Part shown: one piece after another, positions 42,201 to 51,303 of the stretch
Numbering within the stretch: the stretch's first letter is position 1
Layout: the number at the start of each line of letters is the position of its first letter
Assembly: GCA_963701995.1 (NCBI GenBank)
Contig: OY969693.1
Coordinates: 1,984,001 to 2,048,000, forward strand
DNA length: 64,000 nt
Origin: Methanoflorens sp963701995
Lineage (GTDB): Archaea; Halobacteriota; Bog-38; Methanoflorentales; Methanoflorentaceae
Reading direction: 5' to 3'
Notes under the pieces: generated by a model
Told to the model about the DNA's origin: nothing
Databases searched by the model: none
What the model saw: only the letters and a program-made list of their open reading frames with translations
Position numbers and translations under genes: made by a program

Positions 42201-43589
42201 GTGAAGAGAGACAATTTCAGCGAGTGGTTCAACGAGTTGCTGGTCGATGCGGAAATCATGGACGTGCGATACCCGATCAAAGGGTTGTATGTGTGGTTTC
42301 CCTTTGGCTTCACCTTGCGAAAACTGACGTACGATATGCTCCGGTCGCTTCTCGATCGAGAACACGAGGAAACATATTTTCCCCTCCTCATACCCGAAAA
42401 CGAGCTGCTAAAAGAATCGGAACATATCAAAGGATTTGAGGAGGAAGTCTTCTGGGTGACCCGAGGCGGCTTTACAGAGCTCGATGTGCCACTTGCTCTT
42501 CGACCGACTTCAGAGACCGCAATTTATCCGATGTTTAGCATTTGGATACGCTCGCACGCAGATCTTCCGATAAAGATCTACCAGATCGTCAACACTTTCA
42601 GGTACGAAACGAAACACACCCGACCGCTAATCCGCCTGCGAGAAATAACAAGCTTCAAAGAGGCCCACACCGCCCACACCTCTTGGGAGGATGCCGAGAA
42701 GCAAACCGAAGCTGCCGTGGCGCTTTACAAGGAGTTCTACGACCGGTTGGGTATCCCGTACGTCGTCTTGCGTCGACCGCAGTGGGACAGATTCCCTGGA
42801 GCCGACTACACGATCGCGTTCGACACGCTTATGCCCGATGGGAAGAGCTTACAAATCGGAACAATTCATCATCTGAGCACAAACTTCGCAAAGACGTTCG
42901 ATATAACGTACGAAGATCGCTCCGGCAACCAGCAGTACGTCAATCAGACGTGCTACGGAATTTCGGAACGCTGCATTGCTGCCGTCATTTCAGTTCACGG
43001 CGACGACAAAGGTCTGGTGCTACCCCCCGAGGTAGCGCCCACTCAAATTGTCATCATCCCGATTTTCACTGCCCAAGCCAACTCCGAAGCGGTGTTGAAA
43101 GCGTGCAACGAACTCAAACACGAGTTGTCGCGCTACCGCGTCGTTCTCGACACGGATGATGCCCGACCGGGCGCCAAGTTCTATAAGTGGGAAAAACAGG
43201 GGGTTCCCGTGCGCATAGAGGTCGGCCCGAAAGACATTTCAAAACGCGCCGTAACGCTCGTACGGCGGGATACGGGAAAGAAGGAGCTCGTCGAGCGTTC
43301 TAAACTACAAGCGCGAGTCGCTGAAGTGATGACTGAAGTACTCAACACCATCGCTGAGAGAGCACAAGTGGTTCTGCATTCACACATTGTCGCCATTGAA
43401 ACTCCCGAGCAAGCAAAAGGCAAGAAAGGCTTCTTTCAGATCTCGTGGTGCGGGTCCGAGTCATGTGGCCTACGGCTTCAAGAGCTGAGTGAGGCTGATG
43501 TATTGGGAGAGGCCGAGCCAATGGAGGGACGGTGCGCCGTATGCAAAACGCCAACGAATGTAAGAGCCTTTTTAGCTCGGCCATACTAA
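42201..43589 (+). CDS. proS: Prolyl-tRNA synthetase (archaeal type)
   Basis: 462 residues. Class II motifs: motif 1 PLALRPTSETAIYPMFSIWI, motif 2 FRYETKHTRPLIRLREITSF, and motif 3 in the GDDKGLVLPPEVAPTQIVII region, which runs into the anticodon-binding domain. The C-terminal extension carries paired Cys (WCGSESCGLR, GRCAVCKTP), the zinc site typical of the archaeal/eukaryotic form. Starts at GTG 42201. It charges tRNA-Pro and lies 57 bases behind the DUF63 gene. Confidence 0.97.
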   Translation: MKRDNFSEWFNELLVDAEIMDVRYPIKGLYVWFPFGFTLRKLTYDMLRSLLDREHEETYFPLLIPENELLKESEHIKGFEEEVFWVTRGGFTELDVPLALRPTSETAIYPMFSIWIRSHADLPIKIYQIVNTFRYETKHTRPLIRLREITSFKEAHTAHTSWEDAEKQTEAAVALYKEFYDRLGIPYVVLRRPQWDRFPGADYTIAFDTLMPDGKSLQIGTIHHLSTNFAKTFDITYEDRSGNQQYVNQTCYGISERCIAAVISVHGDDKGLVLPPEVAPTQIVIIPIFTAQANSEAVLKACNELKHELSRYRVVLDTDDARPGAKFYKWEKQGVPVRIEVGPKDISKRAVTLVRRDTGKKELVERSKLQARVAEVMTEVLNTIAERAQVVLHSHIVAIETPEQAKGKKGFFQISWCGSESCGLRLQELSEADVLGEAEPMEGRCAVCKTPTNVRAFLARPY

Positions 43590-43750
43590 CGCAGTCTCCG
43601 GGTCAAGCCCATATCCTCACTTTTCTCTCGAGATTGTCGCCACGCTGCGCGACGATTTGAGATTCCAGCGAAAGCAGTTTCGCAACCTCGTGGAAAAAAA
43701 ACCCGCGAAGTGGCAAAGGCTTTTTTCCAGCTAAAACAAAACCGAACCCG

Positions 43751-44902
43751 ATGAACATCAGAACGCTCGATCGAAAAATAACCGAGCTGCAACTCGACGG
43801 CTATTTGCTATATGCGGCCTCGTCCCAGGATGCGAATCTCTACTACTTGACTGATTTCCTGGCAGAAGACCCTTTCTTATTTTTGCGCGCCGGCGGGCAG
43901 TCGTTGCTCGTCGTATCGAGTATGGAGAGTGCGAGAGCGACTCGATCCTCGACCGCCGATCGGGTACGCTCACGCGAAGAGTTCCAACGAGATTCGCACG
44001 AACTGGAAGGCGACCGTGCGACAGTTGATCTGTTTGTCTCAGTGCTAAAAGAGTACCACCTTAAGCGCTTAGGCGTTGACGCTACTTTTCCGATCATTTT
44101 GGCTGACGCTCTTCGGAGCGACGGTTACGAATTGCACCCCATATCTGGTTCGATTGAACGCTTGCGCTCCATCAAAACAGCGCGCGAGCTCGGATACATG
44201 ACGACCGTACAGCGTGCTAACGAAAAAGCATTCGCTTCCGCCCTGGCCATCTTGCGGCGCAGCGAAATCATCGGTGATACGCTGCGGTATGACGGGCAGG
44301 TGCTCACGTCAGAACGGCTAAAGGCCATAATCGGCTGTTCTCTCATAAACGACGCGTGCACGTCGAAGGACGTGATCGCTTCGAGCGGCTATGACTCTGC
44401 GTTGCCTCATCTTGCCGGTTCAGGGCCCATCAAAGCGCATTCTGCGATAGTCCTCGATATTTTCCCTCAATCGATAGAATCGCGATACCACGCCGATATG
44501 TCGCGGACAGTGTTACGAGGTGACGCTCCTCGCGAACTCGCCGAGATGTTCACCGCAGTTCAGGAAGCGCAAGAACTCGCCGTTCAGAGGATCCGACCGG
44601 GGATCAGCGGAGCCGAAGTCCATTTGGCGGTCGCAGATCACTTCGAAGAGAGCGGCTTTCACACTGACCTCGAAAAGGGTAGCGGGTTCATTCACGCAAC
44701 AGGCCACGGACTGGGGTTGGAGGTTCACGAACTTCCGTTTCTCAGCAAACGAGGAGGGGTCCTAGCAAAAGGCAACGTAGTCACCGTCGAACCTGGCCTC
44801 TACTATCCAAGCATCGGAGGGGTGCGCATCGAAGACGCAGTTGTTATTACTCATAACGGGAATAGAAACATCACGCACGTCAAAAAGGAGTTTGTGATTT
44901 AA
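43751..44902 (+). CDS. Xaa-Pro peptidase-like M24 protein
   Basis: 383 residues. An N-terminal creatinase-like domain (residues 1-150) precedes the pita-bread metallopeptidase. The metal ligands are visible: VLDIFPQSIESRYHADMSRT, where the first Asp and DMSRT provide two, HATGHGLGLEVHELPFLS, TVEPGLYYP and GGVRIEDAVVI. It is probably an aminopeptidase P or prolidase removing N-terminal residues before Pro. It abuts the methionine aminopeptidase gene with no gap, so N-terminal processing enzymes are in one operon. Confidence 0.92.
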   Translation: MNIRTLDRKITELQLDGYLLYAASSQDANLYYLTDFLAEDPFLFLRAGGQSLLVVSSMESARATRSSTADRVRSREEFQRDSHELEGDRATVDLFVSVLKEYHLKRLGVDATFPIILADALRSDGYELHPISGSIERLRSIKTARELGYMTTVQRANEKAFASALAILRRSEIIGDTLRYDGQVLTSERLKAIIGCSLINDACTSKDVIASSGYDSALPHLAGSGPIKAHSAIVLDIFPQSIESRYHADMSRTVLRGDAPRELAEMFTAVQEAQELAVQRIRPGISGAEVHLAVADHFEESGFHTDLEKGSGFIHATGHGLGLEVHELPFLSKRGGVLAKGNVVTVEPGLYYPSIGGVRIEDAVVITHNGNRNITHVKKEFVI

Positions 44903-45772
44903 GTGCCAGAAGCCGATATCTTAGAGAAATACCGCGAAGCCGGCCGTATATTGGCAGAGGTTCGCGCAGAGGCCGTTAAAAAGATTAAAGTCGGAAAAAA
45001 ATTGCTTGACGTAGCCGAAAGCATTGAAAACGCAATTCAGAAAAAAGGCGGTGCTATCGCTTTCCCGACGAACATATCCGTGAACGAGGAGGCGGCGCAC
45101 GCCACTCCTTCTAAGGCAGATGCGTCAACGTTTGGGACTGATCTCGTCAAGCTTGATATTGGCGTACACATAGATGGGTATATTGCCGACACCGCGGTCA
45201 CCATTGACCTCGGCAACAATAAGGAACTGGTCGACGCCTCGAACAGTGCCCTCGAGCGAGCAATTGAAGTCGTGCGAGCGGGCGTTGATTTGGCAGCAAT
45301 CAGTGAAGTTATCGAAGACGCAATCATGGGTTACGGGTACCTCCCGGTCGCCAATCTTACGGGCCACGGCCTTGAGCGCTACACACAACACGCCCCGCCC
45401 GCGATTCACAACCGACGAACTCAAAGCGGATCGAAGCTCAAAGAAGGTCAGGTTGTAGCCATTGAACCTTTTTCTTCCGCCGGCAATGGTCGCGTGTACG
45501 AAACAGGCAAAGCGGAAATCTTCAGCCTCGTGAAGGCAAAGCCTGTACGATCGCCTGAAGCTCGAGCCATTTTGAAAGATATCGACGCTTACAAGTCACT
45601 ACCATTCGCCAAGAGATGGCTACAAGGCCGTGTCGATTTGGGCTTGAAACAACTTGAAACGGCGGGAATAATCCGCGCTTATCCGATACTCAAAGACCGA
45701 GGACTCGTTTCGCAGGCTGAGGATAGCCTTATCGTAACGAACAACGGAAGCGAGGTCATAACTAGGATCTGA
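44903..45772 (+). CDS. map: Methionine aminopeptidase, type 2
   Basis: 289 residues. Removes initiator Met co-translationally. Metal ligands: KLDIGVHIDGYIADTAVTID supplies two Asp, LTGHGLERYTQHAPPAIHN the His, QVVAIEPFSSAGNG the first Glu and ERT/TNNGSEVITRI the end. An inserted helical segment between residues 200 and 255 marks type 2. GTG start directly follows the preceding stop. Confidence 0.96.
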   Translation: MPEADILEKYREAGRILAEVRAEAVKKIKVGKKLLDVAESIENAIQKKGGAIAFPTNISVNEEAAHATPSKADASTFGTDLVKLDIGVHIDGYIADTAVTIDLGNNKELVDASNSALERAIEVVRAGVDLAAISEVIEDAIMGYGYLPVANLTGHGLERYTQHAPPAIHNRRTQSGSKLKEGQVVAIEPFSSAGNGRVYETGKAEIFSLVKAKPVRSPEARAILKDIDAYKSLPFAKRWLQGRVDLGLKQLETAGIIRAYPILKDRGLVSQAEDSLIVTNNGSEVITRI

Positions 45773-45867
45773 TAGGCCTTTAGGACCGTTTTGGCCGTTG
45801 CCCTCGACCTAATCTTTATATGCTTTTCACGCACATAAAGTTCGGTTATATATCAGGATGATGCTAG

Positions 45868-47151
45868 ATGGAAGACCCCGAAAATCAGGTCCTTGACGTC
45901 ATCGAGCTGCTGCTTACGGCGCATATCTACAATGACTATGATCAGCTCGATGAAAATGACCTACCCCCCCATATCAGAAAGAACTATTGGAATTCCAAAG
46001 AGCGAAGAGTGGACAGACCTATCATCGTCTCAGAAAACGCGGTTGACAGAATCTACGAGATCCCGCACGGATGGAGTGTGATCAAAACGCTGCCATTTGT
46101 AGCGTTCGAGGAGTTTGGTGCCCGGATCAACCTTACGGTGCTCGACCTGGCTGCCAAGTGGTTTGCCACGCAAGACTCGCTATCCCGCATCAACCAAAAT
46201 CCTGCCTTGGCTTTCTACTATTCAAGAAACGACTCGCTCGACGTCGATTACGAACGGGTGCGTCGGCTGAACAAGCCTAAAGAAATGGACAGAGAGTGGA
46301 TATTTTCCTTAATAGACGAGATCGCCGGCGAGGGAGAAGAAGCAGAAGACATGCTCAAGCTTGTCGCAATCTCTGCGCCCGAAGACGTTCGCGAGAGTCT
46401 CGATAAACTCGTCCTGACGCAAGAACAAATTGAGGAAGTCGCGAAGATCGTCAAGGCAATTCAGTACAGAGACTATTTGAGGGAGATAGAACTCTTCGAG
46501 ATAGGGAAGCTCTTGTTTGTTGGCCCACCCGGAACCGGGAAGACGTCAGTCGCTCGAGCCCTTTCAAAAGAGCTGGGGTTTCCGTTTCTGGAGGTGCGAT
46601 TATCGATGATTACCTCACAATATCTTGGCGAGACGTCCAAGAACATCGGAAAAGTATTCAGTCTCGCCAAGCGATTAAACCCCTGCATCTTGTTCATCGA
46701 TGAGTTTGATTATGTGGCCAAAACGCGGCTCTCAGATGAGCACGGCGCGATAAAAAGGGCCGTAAACATGCTGCTCAAGAGTATTGACGACATCAGCCTA
46801 GTCGATGACGGAGTGCTGATGATCGGTGCGACTAATCATCCAAGCCTCCTCGATTCGGCCGCGTGGAGGCGATTTGACAAGATCGTGATGTTTCCACTTC
46901 CAGACGCCGCAATGAGAAAAGAGATATTCGACAAGATCATGGCCCATATCAAGGGTACGTTTGACACGCAGAAGCTGGCGGAAATGACCGATCAATGCAC
47001 TGGCTCAGATCTGAGGCTGATATTAAGAGAAGCCGTGCTCCAGGCACTGTTTGAAGAACGGACGGACCTCTCGCAAAATGATCTTGAGGAGGCTGTCAGC
47101 AACTTCAGCAAGCGATTTGAGCTCAAGATGGAGGAATACGAGAACATCTAG
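45868..47151 (+). CDS. AAA family ATPase, archaeal
   Basis: 427 residues. The N-terminal 190 residues are helical and not recognised. The AAA module has Walker A FVGPPGTGKTSVARALSKEL near residue 217, pore-loop region ITSQYLGETSKNI, Walker B ILFIDEFDYV and arginine finger region SAAWRRFDKIVMFPLP. Such proteins form hexamers that remodel proteins or complexes. The gene sits directly before the translation superoperon with TATA elements near 45813 and 45844. Partner unknown. Confidence 0.9.
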   Translation: MEDPENQVLDVIELLLTAHIYNDYDQLDENDLPPHIRKNYWNSKERRVDRPIIVSENAVDRIYEIPHGWSVIKTLPFVAFEEFGARINLTVLDLAAKWFATQDSLSRINQNPALAFYYSRNDSLDVDYERVRRLNKPKEMDREWIFSLIDEIAGEGEEAEDMLKLVAISAPEDVRESLDKLVLTQEQIEEVAKIVKAIQYRDYLREIELFEIGKLLFVGPPGTGKTSVARALSKELGFPFLEVRLSMITSQYLGETSKNIGKVFSLAKRLNPCILFIDEFDYVAKTRLSDEHGAIKRAVNMLLKSIDDISLVDDGVLMIGATNHPSLLDSAAWRRFDKIVMFPLPDAAMRKEIFDKIMAHIKGTFDTQKLAEMTDQCTGSDLRLILREAVLQALFEERTDLSQNDLEEAVSNFSKRFELKMEEYENI

Positions 47152-47239
47152 TTGGGCAGAGTCGCGACGAAGACGAGAGCACGAACAACCTGACTGCGCC
47201 ACTAAGAGCCCAACCGCACGTCAGGCGGAGGTAGCAAAC

Positions 47240-48463
47240 TTGGAAGCTTGCGTAAACATAGGAATGGTAGGACACGTCGACCACGGCAAAACGACCTTGG
47301 TATCCGCCCTTTCAGGCGTATGGACCGATCAGCACAGCGAAGAAATCAAGCGCGGCATTTCCATCAGACTCGGATATGCCAACGTCACCTTCAGAAAATG
47401 CCCGCAGTGTCCCGGGCCCGATGCGTACACAGTCTCAGAAGTGTGCGGAGTGTGCGGCTCGAAGGCAGAAACGCTGCGCACGGTGTCGTTCGTGGACGCG
47501 CCTGGACACGAGACGTTGATGGCAACTATGTTGTCGGGTGCGGCGATCATGGACGGCGCTATACTAGTCATCGCGGCGAACGAACCGTGCCCCCAACCCC
47601 AGACCAAAGAGCACCTCATGGCGCTCGACATAATCGGCATTAAAAAGGTAATAATCGTTCAAAACAAGATTGACCTTGTCTCACACGACGATCTGCTCGC
47701 GAATTATGAACAGATAAAGGAGTTTGTGAAAGGGACGGTAGCAGAGCACGCCCCAATTGTGCCTATATCGGCCCAGCAAGCGGTGAATATTGACTTGCTT
47801 ATCGAGCTTATCGAGAAGGAGATACCGTGTACGGCGCACGACGCGACTAAGCCCGCGCAAATGTTTATCGCGCGCTCTTTCGACGTCAATAAGCCCGGAG
47901 CTGATATCACCAAGCTGCTCGGCGGTGTCATCGGCGGCACGCTGAATCAGGGGGAGCTCAAGCTTAAGGACGAACTGGAAATACGACCGGGAAGAAGCGT
48001 CGAAGTCGGTGGCAAGACAGAGTGGGTGCCCATTACCACGACTGTATCGAGCATCGTTTCTGAGAAAGAAAAACTGAAGGTTGCGACGCCAGGTGGGCTG
48101 CTCGGCGTAGGAACGAAACTGGACCCCTCCCTAGTCAAGAGCGATTCCCTTGTCGGGCAGATTGCCGGGACGCCGGGAACGCTGCCACCCGTGTGGCAGG
48201 CCTTCACGATGGATGTCAAGCTCCTCGATCGTGTTGTCGGGAGCTCCGATGAACTCAACGTCGATTCGATACACACGAGCGAGCCGCTCATGTTAAGCGT
48301 CGGCACCGCCACAACCGTTGGCGTCGCCACCAGCGCGCGGAATTCGGCCGTTGAGGTAGCCCTCAAGAGGCCCGTCTGCGCGGAAATCGGGTCTCGAATC
48401 GCTATTTCGAGACGGATCGGCTCGCGATGGCGGCTTATTGGAGCAGGAACGCTCGCCAAATGA
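47240..48463 (+). CDS. eif2g: Translation initiation factor aIF2 gamma
   Basis: 407 residues. GTPase with G1 GHVDHGKTTL, switch 2 DAPGHE, NKID and a zinc ribbon (CPQCPGPDAYTVSEVCGVCG). C-terminal barrels follow. It delivers Met-tRNA to the small ribosomal subunit. TTG 47240 is taken as start because a perfect GGAGGT lies 8 bases before it and homologues begin just before NIGMVGHVDHGK. The reading frame continues open upstream into the AAA gene but is not conserved. First gene of the superoperon. Confidence 0.96.
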   Translation: MEACVNIGMVGHVDHGKTTLVSALSGVWTDQHSEEIKRGISIRLGYANVTFRKCPQCPGPDAYTVSEVCGVCGSKAETLRTVSFVDAPGHETLMATMLSGAAIMDGAILVIAANEPCPQPQTKEHLMALDIIGIKKVIIVQNKIDLVSHDDLLANYEQIKEFVKGTVAEHAPIVPISAQQAVNIDLLIELIEKEIPCTAHDATKPAQMFIARSFDVNKPGADITKLLGGVIGGTLNQGELKLKDELEIRPGRSVEVGGKTEWVPITTTVSSIVSEKEKLKVATPGGLLGVGTKLDPSLVKSDSLVGQIAGTPGTLPPVWQAFTMDVKLLDRVVGSSDELNVDSIHTSEPLMLSVGTATTVGVATSARNSAVEVALKRPVCAEIGSRIAISRRIGSRWRLIGAGTLAK

Positions 48464-48819
48464 TCGCCATATTGGATACCAATGCGCTTCTGATTCCCTG
48501 GCATTTCAGGATCGACGTGCTTGAAGAACTGCGCGGGCTCGGATTTGTGCCTGCCACGATCGAACCGGTGCGTCGAGAACTGAGTGTTTTGATGAGGAAA
48601 GGCTCCGCAGGAGCAGGTGTTGCATTGCGCCTTTCAGAGAGATGCCAAATCATCGAAACCGCGGATGGATCGACCGTCGATGACCAAATCCTTAACACTG
48701 CGCTTAAATACAAAGCGGCGGTTGTAACGAACGACAAGCTTCTCAAGCGAGAGCTTCGTGAACACAGCATCCACGTCGTGCAGCTGAGAAGCAAGAAGCA
48801 CTTAGAGGTGGATATGTGA
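48460..48819 (+). CDS. PIN-domain nuclease (FCF1/VapC-like)
   Basis: 119 residues. Acidic catalytic positions: LDTNALLIP (Asp near 5), ELSVL (Glu), TVDDQILNTA (Asp pair near 75) and AVVTNDKLLKREL (Asp near 93). PIN proteins at this site of archaeal operons are related to rRNA-processing FCF1. Start overlaps the aIF2 gamma stop (ATGA). Likely a single-strand RNA endonuclease in ribosome assembly; inference from context. Confidence 0.9.
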   Translation: MIAILDTNALLIPWHFRIDVLEELRGLGFVPATIEPVRRELSVLMRKGSAGAGVALRLSERCQIIETADGSTVDDQILNTALKYKAAVVTNDKLLKRELREHSIHVVQLRSKKHLEVDM

Positions 48820-49350
48820 TGAACCTGTGGAAAGACATCGAAACCGGACCCCAGCCACCGGAAGAAATATTCGTGGTGGTAGAGATTCCAAAAGGGAGCC
48901 GCAATAAGTACCAGGTACAGTAAAGAGTGGAACGCAATTCATCTCGACCGCGTGTTGTATTCTCCGTTACACTATCCGGGCGAATACGGCCTCATTCCGA
49001 GAACCTATTATGATGACGACGATCCGTTCGATGCAATCGTCATTATGGATGAGCCAACCTACCCTGGCTGCATCATTGACGCAAGGCCAATAGCATTGCT
49101 TAAGATGCTCGATTCAGGGGAAGCAGACGACAAGGTGCTTTGTGTGCCGCTCAACGATCCGAAGTACGCGGAATATACTGACATTAACGACGTCCAAAGT
49201 CACTTCCTTAAGGAGGTCGCACACTTTTTTGAAGTGTACAAGCGGCTCGAAGGCAAGGAAACAACGGTAATTGGTTGGGAAGGAGCAGACGCCGCCAAAG
49301 AGCGGATACGGTACTCGATGGACCTGTTCAAGAGAGTGATAGATGTATAA
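48819..49350 (+). pseudogene. ppa: Inorganic pyrophosphatase, interrupted by a one-base frameshift
   Basis: ATG 48819 opens MNLWKDIETGPQPPEEIFVV, then VEIPKGSRNKYQ, and runs into TAA at 48921. Removing one G at 48914/48915 restores YSKEWNAIHLDRVLYSPLHY, PGEYGLIPRTYYDDDDPFDA and the rest of a family I pyrophosphatase. The total span is one base over a multiple of three. Catalytic residues of the restored protein are intact, it lies between intact overlapping genes, and the enzyme is normally essential. The break is therefore either a sequencing or assembly error or a site of frameshifting. Confidence 0.88.
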
Positions 49351-49933
49351 AAAAGCGAAGTTGATCGACACGGTAAGGCTGCCGCCTGAACGGCTAGGAG
49401 AAGAGACGATAGCAGTCGTGAAAGATCTCTTGCGAGATAAGCTTGAAGGTCGCATAGACAAGATGCTCGGATCTATAATCGCCATTACCGACGTTTTGGA
49501 TATAGGCGAGGGGCGCATACTCGCGGGAGACGGAGCGATCTATTACGATGTCACTTTTAATGCGATCACCTTCAAACCACAGCTTCAGGAGATACTGGAA
49601 GGCAAAGTCGTCGAAATTGTGGAATTTGGTGCCTTCGTGGGACTAGGACCGCTCGATGGTTTGCTACACGTGAGCCAAATAGCTGACGACTACATTTCGT
49701 ACGACGAAAAAAACGCGAGACTGGTCGGAAAAGAGACCGGAAGGGCCATTACGGAAGGAGATATGCTGCGGGCTCGAGTAGTCGCAGTAAGCTTGAACGA
49801 ACGCGAGCCACGAGAGAGCAAGATTGGCCTCACGATGCGACAAGCAGCTCTGGGCAAGGTCGAATGGCTTGCTGAAGAGCGAGAAAAAGCCAAGAAAGAG
49901 GAGGAGGAGCAAAATGCCGGAACAAGTGTGTAA
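49343..49933 (+). CDS. rpo7: RNA polymerase subunit Rpo7 (RpoE1)
   Basis: 196 residues. N-terminal RNP domain (YKKAKLIDTVRLPPERLGEE) and C-terminal S1/OB domain (GKVVEIVEFGAFVGLGPLDG, LLHVSQIADDYI). With Rpo4 it forms the stalk of archaeal RNA polymerase. The highly charged tail (EREKAKKEEEEQ) is slightly longer than usual. ATG overlaps the pyrophosphatase stop, and its end overlaps the Spt4 gene by 20 bases. Confidence 0.97.
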   Translation: MYKKAKLIDTVRLPPERLGEETIAVVKDLLRDKLEGRIDKMLGSIIAITDVLDIGEGRILAGDGAIYYDVTFNAITFKPQLQEILEGKVVEIVEFGAFVGLGPLDGLLHVSQIADDYISYDEKNARLVGKETGRAITEGDMLRARVVAVSLNEREPRESKIGLTMRQAALGKVEWLAEEREKAKKEEEEQNAGTSV

Positions 49934-50099
49934 GACTTGCCATCGATTTGTCGAAGGACTCGTGTGCCCCGTGTGCGGATCGAGCTCACTTGGAAAAGAC
50001 TGGAGCGGATACTTGATTATCATCGATCCGAAACGCTCTGAAGTCGCCAAGCGGATGAACATCGACTTGCCCGGAAAGTACGCGCTCAAAGTTCGATAA
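49914..50099 (+). CDS. spt4: Transcription elongation factor Spt4 (RpoE2)
   Basis: 61 residues. Zinc ribbon with CKTCHRFVEG and CPVCGSSSL, then WSGYLIIIDPKRSEVAKRMN. It pairs with Spt5 to form the processivity clamp on RNA polymerase. The ATG at 49914 is preceded by GGAGGAGG inside the rpo7 3' end. Confidence 0.96.
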   Translation: MPEQVCKTCHRFVEGLVCPVCGSSSLGKDWSGYLIIIDPKRSEVAKRMNIDLPGKYALKVR

Positions 50100-50106
50100 G
50101 AAGCTC

Positions 50107-50622
50107 ATGCTGAACGACAAGCTCAAAGCTGAGCTCCAGAAACCGTTCGGTGATCTTTGTTCGCACACAGGTTGTGCAGAAAAGTTAAGAGCTTTTAAAA
50201 AAATTGTCACGGTTGGAGACATAACGACCTACAATGTGGTACAAGCCGGCATTGTGCCTGACGTGTGCATCATTGACGGCATCACGATGAGGGCGACGGT
50301 CCCAGACGAGATCTACCATGCGATCAGCACCGAACCGCGCACCGTTTATGAAGTAGATAACCCCCCAGGCTCCATCTCTCAGCAGCTTCAAAACGCCGTG
50401 AGCGGATCGATGAAGAACATCGGGCGCTCTCTACGCACGAGAATCGTCGTCAACGGCGAAGAGGACCTGGCGGTAATCCCAGCAGTTATTGAGGCTCCTT
50501 TGGGAACAGCGGTCGTTTACGGCCAGCCAAGCGAGGGCATGGTTATCATTGTTACAACGCGAGAAAAAAAAGAGAAAGCGAAATGTCTCTTGCGCGAAAT
50601 ATTGAGACAACATCAGCGATAA
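50107..50622 (+). CDS. GTP-dependent dephospho-CoA kinase
   Basis: 171 residues, DUF359 family. Performs the last step of coenzyme A synthesis in archaea with GTP. Conserved stretches are TVGDITTYNVVQAGIVPDVC, IIDGITMR, VDNPPGSI, VNGEEDLAVIPAVIEAPLGT and VVYGQPSEGMVII. It lies 7 bases after spt4. Confidence 0.93.
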   Translation: MLNDKLKAELQKPFGDLCSHTGCAEKLRAFKKIVTVGDITTYNVVQAGIVPDVCIIDGITMRATVPDEIYHAISTEPRTVYEVDNPPGSISQQLQNAVSGSMKNIGRSLRTRIVVNGEEDLAVIPAVIEAPLGTAVVYGQPSEGMVIIVTTREKKEKAKCLLREILRQHQR

Positions 50623-50640
50623 ACAACAGACGGAGCTACT

Positions 50641-51144
50641 ATGCAGATAGAAGTTATCAAAGAAGAGAATAACGAGTTACTTAACCGAAAGCAGCTGCAT
50701 CTCAAGATTCAACACGAGGCGGCTACTCCGGCACGGATAGAAGTTAGAGATAAGGTTGCGGCCGACTTTAAAATTGAGCCTGAGCGAGTGATAATCGACA
50801 ACATGCAAACCGCTTTTGGCAAAAAAGAGACTACGGCATATGTCAAGATATACGAATCCGCTGAAGTCGTCCGACAAATAGAACAAGAGCACATCCTGAA
50901 ACGGAACGCGCCGCCGACTCCCGAACCGAGCCCTGAGCCGACCGCTGAGCCGAGCCCTGAGCCGAGCCCTGAGCCGACCGCTGAGCCGAGCCCTGAGCCG
51001 AGCCCTGAGCCGACCGCTGAGCCGAGCCCTGAGCCGAGCCCTGAGCCGACCGCTGAGCCGAGCCCTGAGCCGACCGCTGAGCCGAGCCCTGAGCCGACCC
51101 CGGAACCGAGCCCCAAACCGCCACAAGGGGGTGAAGAAAGTTAA
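50641..51144 (+). CDS. rps24e: Ribosomal protein S24e with Pro/Glu repeat tail
   Basis: 167 residues. Residues 1-95 are the S24e fold (MQIEVIKEENNELLNRKQLH, AATPARIEVRDKVAADFKIE, TAFGKKETTAYVKIYES). The usual protein ends there. Here about 70 residues of alternating PEPS/PEPT/AEPS units extend the C-terminus, giving a rigid, very acidic tail. It is likely exposed on the small-subunit surface. The tail is encoded by tandem DNA repeats. The stop lies inside the S27ae gene. Confidence 0.94.
   Translation: MQIEVIKEENNELLNRKQLHLKIQHEAATPARIEVRDKVAADFKIEPERVIIDNMQTAFGKKETTAYVKIYESAEVVRQIEQEHILKRNAPPTPEPSPEPTAEPSPEPSPEPTAEPSPEPSPEPTAEPSPEPSPEPTAEPSPEPTAEPSPEPTPEPSPKPPQGGEES
50923..51110 (+). repeat. 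Tandem repeats coding for the S24e tail
   Basis: Alternating GAGCCGAGCCCT and GAGCCGACCGCT-type units form a 36-base higher-order period (12 residues, EPSPEPSPEPTA) repeated about four times with shorter partial copies at the end. All keep the frame. Confidence 0.9.
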
Positions 51145-51289
51145 GGCAAGCGAGCTGTATGACGTAAGCGACGACAAGGCGCACAGGAAGCGCCAGAACT
51201 GTCCACGCTGCGGCGAAGGGGTCTTTTTGGCCGAGCACAAAGACAGGCTCTCGTGTGGCAAGTGCGGGTACACGCAATTTAAAAAGTAA
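51131..51289 (+). CDS. rps27ae: Ribosomal protein S27ae
   Basis: 52 residues from GTG 51131, overlapping S24e by 14 bases. Zinc ribbon NCPRCGEGVFLAEHKDRLSC followed by GKCGYTQF. It binds the small subunit near the beak. GGGGGTG upstream may serve as ribosome site. Confidence 0.95.
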   Translation: MKKVKASELYDVSDDKAHRKRQNCPRCGEGVFLAEHKDRLSCGKCGYTQFKK

Positions 51290-51303
51290 CCGCCCGTTTG
51301 TGA

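Noticed and set aside
47051..47239. Upstream in-frame extension of aIF2 gamma
   Set aside because: It overlaps the AAA gene in another frame, is unconserved, and a perfect ribosome site precedes TTG 47240.
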